Below, in pieces: positions 13,615 to 55,124 of a stretch of DNA of 64,000 nt; position 1 is the first letter of the stretch, and each line of letters begins with the position of its first letter. The stretch spans positions 8,246,001 through 8,310,000 of the forward strand of contig CAVNZM010000001.1 in assembly GCA_963693365.1 (NCBI GenBank), given 5' to 3'. Both the position numbers and the translations under genes were made by a program. Under the pieces are notes generated by a model. It ran no database searches and was not told the DNA's origin. It saw nothing but the letters and a program-made list of their open reading frames with translations. This DNA is from Amoebidium appalachense. Lineage: Eukaryota; Ichthyosporea.

Positions 13615-15116
13615 CGTATTTTGCGATTTGATAGGGGCCGCGGGACATAGGGCTGTGATTTGCAATGGGAAACCAGAGACTGCAATAACGTGATAATATT
13701 GTGTGTACTTGTGAGTGTACGATGACGGGCAGTTCCGGCCGGGATCTATCGGGTGGCCTAAGTAATGAGTGGCCCAAGGATTTGTGTTGGATGGGGGATC
13801 CTTTTAGGCCGAATTACATGCCTTTTCGGGTCAGGTCAGAATGCGCATCTCGAAATCATAGGACGTTAATCGGTTTCGGGTCAGACCTGCCCCAGATCCT
13901 TTTAATAAACTCCCTAATATAGTGAACTGACAAATTTTTCTATTTTTAGGCCCGCGACGGCGAGATTGCCATTGAAGACATGACCGGCGGTACCTTCACC
14001 ATCTCCAACGGGGGGGTCTTTGGCTCCCTCATGGGCACCCCCATCATCAACCCCCCCCAGTCTGCTATTCTCGGCATGCACGGTGTCTTCGACCGCCCCG
14101 TGGCTGTCAACGGCAAGGTGCGTGTTCACGACCTCGCACACGTGCACACACATGTTCACGCACACACACACACACACACCCTCTTACAATAGCACAATCA
14201 CACACTCACTCACATGTGTATGTGCATCCTCGCAGACGTGCCCACACACACACACACATGCACACACATACATGCACATATACGCACATGCGTGCGTACT
14301 CGGGCGCACAACCAATGCAAACATTTAGTCACCAGATTTTGCAGAGACACACAGACACTGCATACACATTTCATCTCACACGCACCTTTTAAACACAGCA
14401 CACACACAAACTGTCGTCCACCAGAGATCCCAAATTTGAAATATTGTGCTCACACCTGTCAATGTGGTTGTTTACTTCGGATATAATAGACAGCGCATAC
14501 ACACATGTGAACCCACATCTCCCTTTTTTTCTCCCCTGTGCTGGGGCAGATGTCTCGCGCTCTTTGTTCGATTGCTTTTGCATGTCCGACTTTCCGCTGC
14601 CTGTTCTTATCACCGTGTGATTCGTCCTCCCCCCCCCCCCCGGGAATAGGTCGAAACTCGGGTACTGTGGATGACGTGGGCCCCCCCTGAGGATGGGCTC
14701 TGCTTATTATGCATACTCTTTATGTATGGCTTGCATTCTGCATCGTGTTATCCGTTTGTTCTTGTGTACTTCGTACTTTTTAACGCATTCAAACCCCCCC
14801 CCCCCCCCCCCCCCTACCCCACCCACCCGGTGCACCTCCCCTCGGCCACACACATACACACACGTGTGTACATGTACGCACACACACACACCATCCCCTG
14901 CCACCCCCCAAATCCATCGTATCACCCCCGCCTTTTACAAGTTTCCGTGTTCTCACATGCTATATATTACCTCTCATGCAGGTTGAGATCCGGCCCATGA
15001 TGTACATTGCGCTGACCTACGACCACCGCCTGATTGACGGCCGGGAGGCTGTGACATTCCTGCGCCACATCAAGGCCTCCGTCGAGGACCCCGCCCGCCT
15101 TCTCCTCGGCTTGTAA
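6384..15116 (+). CDS. DLST: Dihydrolipoamide succinyltransferase (2-oxoglutarate dehydrogenase E2), complete, 13 exons
   Basis: E2 core of the mitochondrial 2-oxoglutarate dehydrogenase complex; transfers the succinyl group from lipoyl to CoA in the TCA cycle. Exons: 6384-6443, 6767-6896, 7516-7590, 7954-8009, 8566-8674, 9538-9699, 10000-10052, 10979-11076, 12109-12239, 12793-12860, 13215-13298, 13950-14117, 14982-15116. All junctions keep frame; product 442 aa. Residues 1-62 are Arg/Ala/Ser-rich and acid-poor, a typical matrix presequence. The lipoyl domain follows (64-143), with the lipoylated Lys in ETDK at 107, split from VDIEV by an intron. Residues about 144-214 are an Ala/Pro/Lys linker, and 216-442 the catalytic domain with [10 protein letters not shown] (H413, D417). 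There is no peripheral-subunit-binding domain, as in animal E2o. Intron 1 carries a TACTAAC branch point. Introns 5, 7, 8, 9 and 12 carry R1 repeats. Confidence 0.97.
9287..9387 (+). repeat. R1 dispersed repeat, diverged copy
   Basis: Matches the core of the R1 family (TTCATTATGCATTCTCTT, then TTTGCACTGTGCAT, then a GTGTACTTGGT variant) and runs into a long poly-C tract from about 9394. Lies in DLST intron 5. Confidence 0.6.
10264..10366 (+). repeat. R1 dispersed repeat, 3' core copy with poly-C on both sides
   Basis: Near-identical to the 3' 100 bp of the 183-bp copies at 11471 and 25852: starts GAGGATGAGCTCTGCTTATT and ends GACGCATTCAA, followed by about 33 C. A poly-C tract also precedes it. 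Lies in DLST intron 7. Confidence 0.85.
10826..10978 (+). repeat. Three-copy duplication of the DLST intron 7 acceptor region
   Basis: The segment TGTGTGCTGATTCACTG just before the exon 8 acceptor occurs at about 10834, again in variant form at about 10896, and at the true junction (10956-10972). The copies are separated by repeats of GTGGTATGTGG. The unit is about 60 bp and carries a branch-point-like CTGAT. Exon 8 starts at 10979. Confidence 0.7.
11357..11460 (+). repeat. R1 dispersed repeat, diverged copy
   Basis: GGGGATGGGCACTGCTTGTT, then TTGCACTCTGCATTGTGTTG, then TTACTTCGTAC, in the same order as the R1 core. It follows a poly-C/(TCC)n tract and ends in a short C run, with a full R1 copy starting 11 bp later. 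Lies in DLST intron 8. Confidence 0.65.
11471..11653 (+). repeat. R1 dispersed repeat, full-length 183-bp copy
   Basis: Starts AACAGTATCTGAG and ends GACGCATTCAAA before a poly-C tract. The copy at 25852-26034 has the same length and is almost identical. The first 57 nt are bounded by ACAGTA and TACTGT (complementary) and contain the palindrome TCGTTAACGA and a B-box-like GGTCGAAACTC. A C7 run (GCCCCCCCTG) separates this head from the core. Confidence 0.9.
12540..12670 (+). repeat. R1 dispersed repeat, 5'-truncated copy
   Basis: Begins at the internal CGGGTACTGTGGATGACG and is otherwise nearly identical to the full copies up to CACATTCAA, followed by poly-C. Lies in DLST intron 9. Confidence 0.88.
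14644..14793 (+). repeat. R1 dispersed repeat, 5'-truncated copy
   Basis: Begins GAATAGGTCGAAACTCGG and continues near-identically to ACGCATTCAAA plus about 21 C. Preceded by a short poly-C tract. Lies in DLST intron 12. Confidence 0.88.
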
Positions 15117-16052
15117 ATTCGCCTGAAATTCCATGAAATTCCAATGGCGCCCTGGGGTTGCGGAAAGAAAAAGAACCAAAAAAAAGAAAGTTGATAAGAA
15201 ATAGTCCGTGTGTACCCAAGTATTGTGCATGTGTGTGTGGACACAGGAACGATTAGAAAAGAAAAATAAAAACAATACAGTATAGCTGGTTGGTGTGCGC
15301 TGGGCCACCGGGTGAATATTTTTTTTTGGGTGGGTGACGCTGTGTGGGATAATAGATAGTTGCCCTACACTGGATGCGAGGGCTGTGATAAAGATGGCTC
15401 GGTGCATGCCTGTACCTACACCTCGCCTTCAGGTTGCTGAGACCGGGCATTTCCTCACCAATCCCCCCCCCCCCCCTCCTCCTCCCTCCAAATCCGGATC
15501 CACCCCTCCACACAGTGCCACACACACACACACAAACACTTGTACACCAAGGCCATGACCACCACCGGTGGCCATGGTGCACCACCTCCACAGTCATGAT
15601 TACTTGCACGTTGGCTGGGCTGCCGCTGTGTTTTGTGTGCGTGTCTGTGTACGCGTACGCCCGAACATGCGTGCGTAAACGGTCCAATATGCATGCACGT
15701 GTGCACACGCAGCTGCAGTGAAGCCTGTGAACCCATGTGCACCGTACGGAGGCGAAACCATAAACGGCAGTTATCGTTTACCGTATAAGGTAGTTCCGCA
15801 ATCGCAGAAAAAAAACTGATCGGACCTTATCGTATTCGCGATCTCCCGCCCTTTCTTCCAATCCACGTGACAACGGGCTCGAAAAAAGCACCGCGGCCAA
15901 GCCACTTTGGGTCATGATTTTGTGGCCGGCGCCGGCAGAACTCCGTTTCAATTGTACAAACATCAATCACACACCAGCTATAAGTTTGGTGGGGGTTTCA
16001 TTTTGCAGTTCTTATTAAAGAATCTCAGCCTCGACAAGGCTTTAGTGTCAAC
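15117..16052. promoter_or_regulatory. DLST 3' end and LARS promoter spacer
   Basis: The DLST 3' UTR has an AATAAA signal at 15265-15270. The rest is the tandem spacer to LARS, with short poly-C and CA tracts around 15464-15540 and a CCAAT at about 15858 near a CACGTG E-box. Its last 100 bp (CTCAGCCTCGACAAGG) form a plausible 5' UTR. No further gene was seen. Confidence 0.6.
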
Positions 16053-37796
<21,744 letters not shown>

Positions 37797-38822
37797 AGGT
37801 GTAGGCGTGGGTGTGTGCCACTGGGTGGGTGAGTGGTGAGTGGGTTTAAAAAAGGGTGGTAATTTTTTTATATAGAGTTTAATTTGGTGATTGATTAGGA
37901 TTAATTGGAGTTTTATGCATATGTATTTGGTAAGGAATGTTCTAATGTTAGCTGGCTTTTGGTGTGTTGTGATTTGATCGACATCGAAGATTGTTCAATT
38001 TGGCCTTGTGATTTTCGGCCAATCATGTGAGGTTTTCTGGTTGTGTTGGCTGGGTGCGGGATGGGAGTTTGTGCCCGGTGCACACGTGTAGTGTAGACTG
38101 AGGCTTGCACACGTGTGTGCGGCCCAATAAAAACACACACGGGCGGTGTGTGGTTGGACGTCTTAGACATGACGGTCCGCAACCCGACATATGTAAATGT
38201 GTATCCGGATAGTATGCGCACGTTTAGGGATTTTTGAATTTGAAATGGGGGGGGGGGAGAGTAGTAAATATCGACGTCCCCCCTGGTGGTACCCCCCTCC
38301 CCCCCCTCCCCAAGGTAGCCGCAGGGGTGGGTGGGTCCCCCCCCCCACCTCCGGGGGGGGGGAGGGACCTACCTGCCCGAGTGGGGTGGTGGGTCCCCCC
38401 CCCCCCTCCCCCCTGCATGCCCGTGATCATGGTACTAAAGAGTCTCCGAAGTTTCCACCCACCATGGCACAGACGGTATTCGCTTTGGCCACTGATGCAT
38501 ATCCCGCTCCTCTTCCCCCCCCCCCCCTCCCCCCCCCCCCCCCCCCCCCCATACACACACACACTCACGTGCACACACACACGTATCACACACGCGCGCG
38601 CACACCCATACAATGTCATGCACACACACGCGCGCACATGCACGGCCGTACACACACACACACGCACACGCACACACACACACACACACAGACACACGCG
38701 CGCGCCGGCGCATACACGCACACACGCGCGCGCCCGCACTCGCCCGTACAAGCACACACACACGCACACAAACGCACACAGTGTCACACACACGCGCACA
38801 CGCGCACACACACACACACACA

Positions 38823-38913
<91 letters not shown>

Positions 38914-38940
38914 CACCCGTTCGTGCCCCCGCGGGGGGGA

Positions 38941-38974
<34 letters not shown>

Positions 38975-40177
38975 GGGGGGGGGGGGGGGGGGGGGGAGTA
39001 TGACCGTATGGCATATAGCCTGAGTTGCAAGTGATCAAGGAATCCTAGTAGTTAGCCTAAATGTTTACGTTTTGGCTTTAATTTGTATGTAAACTACTGC
39101 TGATTATAGTATTTTATGTGGTCAGGTTATCTAATATATTACCTTCACATGATGTCAGCCTATGGGGTGGGTGGGTCCCCCTCCCCCCCCTCGAGCCGGG
39201 GCAGGCTGTGAAACTAGGGGTTTAGGGCCAGAAAATTGCCGCTGAAAATCCAAAAATTGTCCCTAACTTTTGGAGGTTAGGTCCATCAATTTTCCAAATG
39301 TTGGCTCTAGCAGAGCCAAATATATAAATGGTTGTTGGCTCTGTTACGGCCATCCAGGCTGGTGGAAAGTTACCAAAATGGCACCAGCCAAAAACAAAAT
39401 TCACACCCTGGGCCAGGGGCGGTGCCGGCCCGGGTGGCTTTGGGAGCACCGCCTAGACACAATGTAGCAGCCAGTGCCAGCGATGATTATGATTGGGTGA
39501 CAAAAATATAACGGTACTAATAAGGATTAGCATGCTTCCTATTGGTGATATGTCAGCGATGGTGTTTTGTGGTCCAAAATGGGTAGAATGTGTAGATATA
39601 AGTGGCGCTTACGCATTACTGGCGCTTACTCTGTCAAAGTTTACTCCAAGTAGGCTAGAGAAAAATAGCAAACGTACACAGAAAAGAAAACATCGTACAT
39701 AAACCTCTCTTTAAATAACATAAAGAAATCAGTTATGGGGGCACGTGCAGTTTTTATCATTAGTTCACTATGATATTCGGTTGTACAGAGGTAAGAACGA
39801 GTGCACTAATAGAACTAATTTTGGTTCTTAGGTGCATGGAACGATTTACTTTGGCGACATCTTGTTTTGTTTTGTTTTCAACCCTTTGGTGTTACACGTG
39901 CACGCCACACCACAATACACACGCTCTCACACAAACTCACACGCACACGCACACGCACACGCACACACGCACACGCACACACGCACAGCACGTACACATG
40001 CACATGCACGCAGACGCGTGCGCATGCAGACAAGTATTAGACAATAACTGGTTCAACACACGAAGAGCTCAAACGTAGCGTCCCTAATGATAGAGTTTGA
40101 CTCGAGCTAATATTTCTTCACTCCTCTCCTCGAATCACAAGATCAGCAAGCCTTCTAAGCCTGATTTTTGACTAAAG
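37797..40177. other. LARS 3' region and repeat-rich spacer
   Basis: LARS 3' UTR with AATAAA at 38126-38131. From 38240 on there are poly-C/poly-G patches, (CA)n at 38550-38825, (CT)n of about 45 units at 38825-38908 and a poly-G run of about 55 nt. The 39020-39900 part is ordinary AT-rich sequence without a supported exon. GGTGGGTGGGTCCCCC occurs near 38328 and again near 39165. A CA/CG microsatellite lies at 39912-40000. Confidence 0.6.
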
Positions 40178-48098
<7,921 letters not shown>

Positions 48099-48424
48099 AT
48101 GCGAATGCAAGCTGATTATGCAAATCGGGGAGATTGTGAGCTTTGATTCTGTCAGTCGGCTTACACCATTGTATGATATACCGTATGTTGTGTTGCATAT
48201 AGTTTACATTTGTGTGTGCTCTGAAACACCGAGGCTTGTAAGTAGCTGTTGCTAGGTTGTTTATGAAAATTTGTTTCTTTCCATTTCGTTTGGCCTGGCC
48301 TCTAAGATCATCCGTGCAAGGTCCACTGTGAGTTTCGTTTTGTGGTGGGGTGTTTAATAAAGAGGGGGAGGACTGCTCTCCTTCTATTGTGCATAGAACT
48401 ACCTACTTGATGCTGGTTAACGAA

Positions 48425-48715
48425 GTTATCCAGCTACGTATTTATGCCTGGCCCAATCCAGCTATGTAACTATCCTGGTTATCTGGTTATATAATTATCC
48501 TGGTTGTTCAGCTATGTAATTATCCTGGTTATCTGGCTACGTAATTATCCTGGTTATCCAGCTTGTAATTATTCTGGTTATCCAGCTTGTAATTATCCTG
48601 GTTATCTGGCTATGTAATTATCCTGGTTATCTGGCTATGTAATTATCCTGGTTATCCAGCTTGTAATTATCCTGGGTGTCTGGCTATGTAATTATCCTGG
48701 TTACCCAGCCATGTT
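48425..48715 (+). repeat. 25-bp minisatellite (TATCCTGGTTATCTGGCTATGTAAT-like)
   Basis: About 11-12 units built on AATTATCCTGGTTATCTGG and CTATGTAA or the shorter CTTGTAA variant. Lies just downstream of the MYND gene polyadenylation signal. Confidence 0.92.
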
Positions 48716-48844
48716 AGTAGAGTTTGGTGTGTGCATTGCAGTATCTATTTTTCTCAAATTTCGAAACTTGTGTTTGGCTTTTTGTAACGGTAAGTTCACA
48801 TCTGCTTGCTTTACAACATGGTTTCTCTCCGCTTTGGTTTCTTC

Positions 48845-48880
<36 letters not shown>

Positions 48881-48922
48881 TTTCTTTTCTTTTTTTTTTT
48901 TTTTTTTTTTGTTGTTGTTGGT

Positions 48923-48958
<36 letters not shown>

Positions 48959-49560
48959 AAAGAAAGATGTTTTGTAACTACCTGCGGCTCCTAACCCATG
49001 AACATCTTTCTGCACATATCTGTCCTTGTCCAATCAAATGCCTCCGAATAAAAGTCGGGCTTATGGCTGTCAGCTTTGATATTTTTTTCCCTTATTATTG
49101 ATGTTGTAGTTGTGTGTGTTGCGCACGTGCATGCACCTATGTATATGTATGTGTCTTGGAGCCCACTGAGATGGATGGTAATGAGACTAGGGGTGGTCTG
49201 GCATTCGGGTGGTATTGTTAATGGCTTAAGTGTGAGAAGTTTCAGCGAAAGTTAGGAGTGACCTTGTCGACGAGCCATAACATAGTCCTCGACCGGGTGT
49301 CAGAAATGGACGACTCCTTGCGCTCGTGAGGATTCAACAACTGCTGTACAATTGTTATAGCCAGCACTCGTTGCATGTGGGTGGTCACCAGTTGGGAAAA
49401 GCCTCTAACCCGTGGTGGCACATGAATAGATTTCCTCGTTGTGATTGTGGGACTTGATATTGGGAATAAGATTACAGATGAGATTGGTCGGCCGATTGCC
49501 ATATTTTTTTGTTTTCCGTTTCTTTTGTTCTTTATTATTTTTTTATTTTTTTTTGTGTGT

Positions 49561-49608
<48 letters not shown>

Positions 49609-50485
49609 ATCCGGGAGGAAAAAGGGGGGGGGGGGGGGGGGGGGAGAAGGTGTCGGGCAAGGGGGAGGGGGACCGGTGGAACAGATGTCGCAGCCAATGA
49701 CATCCCAGGCTCTGCATAAAAGGCACCGCCGTGTTGGCGGCATGTCTGGGTTGGAAAGGTGGGCCAATATTAATGCTACTCAGACTAGATTGGAAAGGTG
49801 TTGGATAGCTGCAGGATAAAAATAATGCCACACACACATTTTCAGCATGCTGAAATCGATCAACATAAAGTTTTTGGTGTTTATTCTTTGTGTGTGTGGG
49901 GGGGGGGGGGGGGGGGGGGGGGGGGAGGGGGAGTTAGGCAAAATTAGCCTTCCGACCCCCCTAGAGAGCTCCTTCACCTAACTCACCTACAGCGATGTGA
50001 CATCATGAATTGGGCATTTACTAGTACCCGCTACCTTAACTAGTCTCTTTCTCCGCTGAAAACAGCTCTGCCAGTCTTAGACTATTCTCTGCTCACCACG
50101 TGGGTCAATATATCGCGAACCCTGGGCTGTGTATGCTAGCCATTAGGATTGATAAAGGTGTGTCAGATTACCTGATTGCACCTTTAGCACCCTCACTAGG
50201 GTAAGTCAATTCTGTCACTGGAAGGCAGTAGTTCCTGTAAGGGCCCTCCGCGCGGGGTCGCTCCTTGGATCACCGTGATACGTGATACTCGGGGACACAA
50301 AAAAACAAACCGTGCGTTTATGTTCACCCACCATGCACCCTGCATAAGTTATAGGTGCGCTTTATAGTCTCGGCACCGTGATAGTGGGTCTCAGATGAAC
50401 AAGATGACAAGACTCGAAGCAAACCTTCCGGGGGGAGCGCCTCCCCGGCCGGGGGCTGGGGGCGGGGGCGGGGGCAGGGGTGGGG

Positions 50486-50516
<31 letters not shown>

Positions 50517-50895
50517 AGGGGGAGGGGGGGGGAGAAGGGGGGGGGGGGGGGGGGGGGGGGGGCAAAGAGGGGGGGGGGGGGGGGGGGGGGGGATTTACTG
50601 AAAGTGGAATATCTGAATCCCGGGGGGCTGAGTATTACAGCTTTAGCAGTGTTCAGTGACGGCAGTGACCGTGCTGGTTGTGGAGAGAAAAGATGCCCCA
50701 ATGGCGGTGTGCCCGTAACTGAATATATGGTCCACGTGCACAAAGGTGGTTTCGTGGCGGCTTTTGCATTTGTGTGTGGCCCTGTTTCCCTCCCTCCCTC
50801 TCTTACCTCCCTCCCTCTCTCCCTCTCTCTCCCCCCCCCATTTCTCTCTCTCTCTCTCTCAGACTCTCTCTCTCTTTCTCTCTCTCTCCGAGCAG

Positions 50896-51003
50896 GCTGT
50901 GTCTGACACAGTGGGAAGCCCGGGGGAGCTCGAGTGGGAAGGGGAGGGAAACTTGGGTCGAGCAATTATTGGGGCTTGCATGACATGTGATAAAATGTTT
51001 TAG
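50896..51003 (+). other. Weak terminal-exon candidate, unknown product
   Basis: Open segment AVSDTVGSPGELEWEGEGNL..., then GRAIIGACMTCDKMF and stop, after a (CT)n-rich acceptor CTCCGAGCAG. The preceding block 50640-50780 is also open (VFSDGSDRAGCGEKRC) but no phase-consistent model could be built and no family is recognised. Confidence 0.2.
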
Positions 51004-51779
51004 CATCCGAGTCATCTATGGGTGACCTGTACGTCTGTACGTAGGGGCTCTAGCCTTGAGCCACAAGCGTAAAATGCTACCGTGGCCGAGAACATTTGCA
51101 GCAACCACCGCTGGTGGAGTGCACTTGTGTGGGCGGTCAACGCGTTGCTGTGTGATGAGGCGGTGGTACAAGCTGTCAAGATTTGGCTGTGATTGTGGGT
51201 CGGCTTATGAGACCGAATATACGTACCGATCACTTTGTGTCGATGTTGGTGTACTTCGAACCTGAATGCACACTAGATTTACAGTAGCCAGTAACCGTTG
51301 CACCAGGTAAGAGGTGCACGGTGCACGGCACAAACAGCAGATTTGGAGAGAATATCTCAAGTTCTTGTTATAAATGATCCTGAAATTTCCCTTTCACCCT
51401 AGGGCCTCCAGTCTGGGGTTTACACACTTTTTATTGCGTGGACACAGTCTCTCCCCCCACCCCACCCCCCCCCTTTTAGCATTTGCGGGGACAGGGATGC
51501 TGTGAGTACTCGTGTGTGTGCGTGCGCGCGCGCGCACCACGCGTGCTCCCCCCCCCCCCCCCCCCCCCCTCCCCCTCCCTCCCTCAAAACAACACCGAGT
51601 TACATCACCACAGAGCCACGGTGCAAAAAACATCAGTTGGACTCAGAGAGATGGTGAAAGTATGTAATATGCCCGATGACACATTCAACTTGAAGGGTAA
51701 CCGGCCCCGCCAGGCGACGTATACACTAAGTTAATACTACTTGGTTCTAGTGCAAAAACACGTGTGACATGTTTTGCAT

Positions 51780-51829
<50 letters not shown>

Positions 51830-51978
51830 AGAAACACGGAAGAAAGAAAGGAAAAAAAAAAGAAAACTCGACATTTACGCTGCTCTTGCACTACTTAGAT
51901 ATAACATATAGGGTAATCGGTATTGGCCACTCCTAACAATAGAATAGCCTAATATGCAACCTCTAACATCATCATCAT

Positions 51979-52016
<38 letters not shown>

Positions 52017-52130
52017 ACAACAAGAAATTTGATATTCTTGACAACCCTTGCCCGGCTATACCACTATCCCATGCTGTGCCCTAAACAGCTGCTAAAAAAC
52101 ATACCCCAAATATTACAATTTTCACCCAGA

Positions 52131-52639
52131 CTATCCATCGACTATCCCATGCTGCGCCCTCAGCAGCTGCAAGAACGTGCGCCTCTCCTCAATCTCCAAG
52201 TCCAGCCTCTGCTTCCTCTCCTCCCTCTCCGCTTTTCTCTCTTCCAACTCCTCCTGAAACTTCCACTTGTCAAACTGAAGCCTCTCTCTCGCGAGCTCCA
52301 ACTTCTCCTTTTCCACCCTCAACATTTGCTGTTTCGTTTCGAGTTCTTCCTGTCTCTTTGTTCTCTTCTCCCTGTAGTAGTTTGCCGTTTCGATTCTTTC
52401 CATTGCGGCGCGTGTGCGCTGAAGTTGCAGGCGTGCCTGGGGGTCTTCGACTTCGCTGGCATCCATGAAGTCCGTGTGCATGTGACGGACAGAGGACATG
52501 GGGCCACCACCCCCGCTCGCCTGCTTGGTCATGCGGTGCTCCTGTATGTGTGTACGAGTGTACGTGTGTGTGTACGTGTGTACGTGTGTGTATTGGCGGA
52601 TGGGGGGGGGGGGGGGGGGGGGGGGGGAGGTGGGTGTGG

Positions 52640-52684
<45 letters not shown>

Positions 52685-53126
52685 CATGTGTTGTGTGGAT
52701 TAGCGAGCATATGTGTATGTGTGTGTATGTGTGTGTACGTGTGTACGTGTGTGTGGTGGGATTTTTTTTTTTTTTTTTGGGGGGGGGGGGGGTTGTGTGT
52801 GTGTGTGTGCACATGTGTTGTGTGTGGATTAGCGAGCGAGCGGGTGAGTATGTGCTATACTAGGTAATATATGGGCGTGGGTGTGCATGTGCATGTGTGT
52901 GTGCGTGGTACATTAGGTAATGAGTGTGTGTGCACACACAAACTGCACGGAAATAATCGCAGGTCTGAGTTTTGTGCTCATGCATGTTAAAGCATTGTCT
53001 ATAGAAGGCATACATGACATCGAAAAATGTCGACATGCCTGCCCCCCCCCCCCCCTCCCCCTCCCCCCCTTCCCCACACACACACTCACACGCATATACA
53101 CTCGCACATGCACACACCACACATAC

Positions 53127-53170
<44 letters not shown>

Positions 53171-53175
53171 ACCAC

Positions 53176-53213
<38 letters not shown>

Positions 53214-53718
53214 GACAGGCAGAGCACACACACACCACCTATGCACCCACAAACCTCCCTTCCCCCCTCCCTCCCCTCCCCCCCCCCCCCCACACACACA
53301 TCCACAAACACACCCACACATTACCTCCATAACTTCCGACAACTCCAACACCAACTATGATAGCTCTTAGTGATGTGCTCCGTGCACACACATGTACTCA
53401 TGCACACACATACAAACATACCACCCACCCACCCCTCTACACAAACACACACACATCCACCCCCCCCCCCCCCCCCCCCCCCCCCAACACACACAGACAC
53501 ACACCCACCGACACATACCTCCATGAGTTCCGACAACTCCAGCAGCAGTTGACTCTTTGTGATGTGCTCCTCCTCCGTGCCTGTCTTGCGCGGGAACTCA
53601 CCGTCGTTCTTTGCAAACTGATTGAGCATGCTCTCTACGTGCTCCTGACACTTGCGCCCGTTCACATCCAGGTTCTGTGGGTGGATCATATACCTCGAGT
53701 TAGGCCGCGCGGGGTGGG

Positions 53719-53756
<38 letters not shown>

Positions 53757-53983
53757 GTGTGTGTGTGTGTGTGTGTGCGTGTTTTGGGAGGGAGGGGGAA
53801 CAACAAAAAGATGCTTAAATATACAGAGCTTATATAAGAAAAACAGTTTTTGAGGGTGCTTGTGTGTTAGGCGAGCAGGATTGTTCAAGAAGCAGCAAAT
53901 TTAAATAAAAAAAACAAAAAAAACACGAGAAGAGCAGCGCGAGGGTAGAAGAGAATGTGAGAGGGGTGGAGGACATGGGGGTC

Positions 53984-54020
<37 letters not shown>

Positions 54021-54233
54021 GGGGACAGAGTGAGAGAGCGAAGAGAAAGAGAGAGAAGTGTGATCACTGAACCTAACCGACACTAACTTATAGAACGCCG
54101 GGGGGGGGGGGGGGGGGGGGAGGGGGGGGGGGAGAACAAGTACGAACGGTATGGTACCGATAACACACCCAAAGTTAAGCACGCGAAAAGGTAACAGTAA
54201 CGTTTGTGTGCACATAGAAGCAACTGCACGTGG

Positions 54234-54281
<48 letters not shown>

Positions 54282-55124
54282 AAAAATGCAGAATTTAGGG
54301 GAGCGCAATCATGAGTAGAACACTAACTGCATGCACACCCAGGGTCGCCTTAGCGCAAAAGATCTGGTAGCCGAGAGGATAAAACAGTTGCCCTTATCCC
54401 GAAACTTACTTGACAAACACGACTAAACCTCTGCCTTTTCCTCTATTCTCCTCGCCCCTCCTCCTCCTCCTCCTTCCCCGCCACATATCTACCTGGTAAC
54501 ACCACAACGCCCGACCCTCCCACATCCGTCACGCTCTTACAACAGCTCCAAAATTCTCCCTATACGAGGAGTAGTAAAATTCCAAGGCATTGTACCTACA
54601 TAAAACTGCCCTACAACAGTTGAGCCAGTTAACGTGGGGAAGGGGGGAAAAAACAAAAAAGACATGTTAACCTACGGATATAAATTCGTTGACAAAACAA
54701 CGAGCCAAAAGAGTTGTGTTTTGCAGACATACACAGCTCAAAACGGTATATTTGTGCACCGAATCGTGTGAGCCCAAAAAGACCGCCCAAGATGACATTC
54801 CACCCACCCAAGAATACCACTCCAAGCCTACCCAAACACGCGAACGCACACTTTATAACACACGCACGCATAAAAACCAGCCCGCACGCACACGCACACG
54901 CACACACGTTCAAACACAAAAGTACTTACCACCTCCTGCGAGAGCAGCGTAGCAACATTGTCCCACGCAATCTTCTTTGCACCGTGCCTCTCCTTGAAAG
55001 GCATCTGTGCAATGACTAGCCTCAGCAACTTGATGTCATCCCCAACACCAAACCGCACGTGCTTTCTGCGCTTGCGTGCGCCTCCATCTTCGAGATCATC
55101 AAGAAGACCATCATCGTCAGCCAT
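52131..55124 (-). CDS. Myb/SANT-like DNA-binding coiled-coil protein, complete, 3 exons
   Basis: Exons: 55124-54930, 53674-53519, 52541-52131; all phase 0, product 253 aa. Residues 1-20 are acidic then basic ([10 protein letters not shown]). Residues 22-115 resemble the Myb/SANT-like module found in many protist and fungal proteins: [69 protein letters not shown] Gly-rich hinge follows, then a long highly charged helix (about 150-245: [41 protein letters not shown]) expected to form a coiled coil. A nuclear, possibly transposon-derived, DNA-binding role is inferred. The start ATG follows stops in frame. Intron 2 holds a decayed copy of the exon 2 end. Confidence 0.85.
53325..53390 (-). repeat. 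Decayed duplicate of exon 2 end plus donor, SANT-like gene intron 2
   Basis: On the minus strand, GAGCACATCACTAAGAGC, then TTGGAGTTGTCGGAAGTTATGGAG in pieces, then GTAATGTG copies the exon 2 end and its donor (GAGCACATCACAAAGAGT, TTGGAGTTGTCGGAACTC, ATGGAG|GTATGTG; 53519-53575). A 5-bp length difference breaks the frame. It keeps the LELSEVMEV segment. Confidence 0.85.
54237..54279 (-). repeat. (CA)n and poly-C tracts, SANT-like gene intron 1
   Basis: A (GT)n tract on the plus strand. Intron 1 (53675-54929) also holds poly-G tracts of about 30 nt at 53987-54018 and 54100-54132 (plus strand) and a (GT)n at 53721-53777. Confidence 0.8.

Larger units (their letters stand above)
48099..52130. 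other. MYND 3' region and low-coding spacer
   Basis: AATAAA for the MYND gene at 48356-48361. A 25-bp minisatellite follows, then (CTTT)n plus T20 and G tracts near 48848-48956. Poly-G runs of about 45 nt lie at 49561-49607 and of 20-35 nt near 49630, 49900 and 50490-50590; a C run of about 47 nt lies at 51781-51827 and a poly-A run at 51980-52014. No gene is supported; one weak exon candidate is listed separately. Confidence 0.55.

Noticed and set aside
39222-39467. Short frames on both strands near 39.2-39.5 kb
   Set aside because: No family resemblance, no splice context and no codon bias; treated as spacer.
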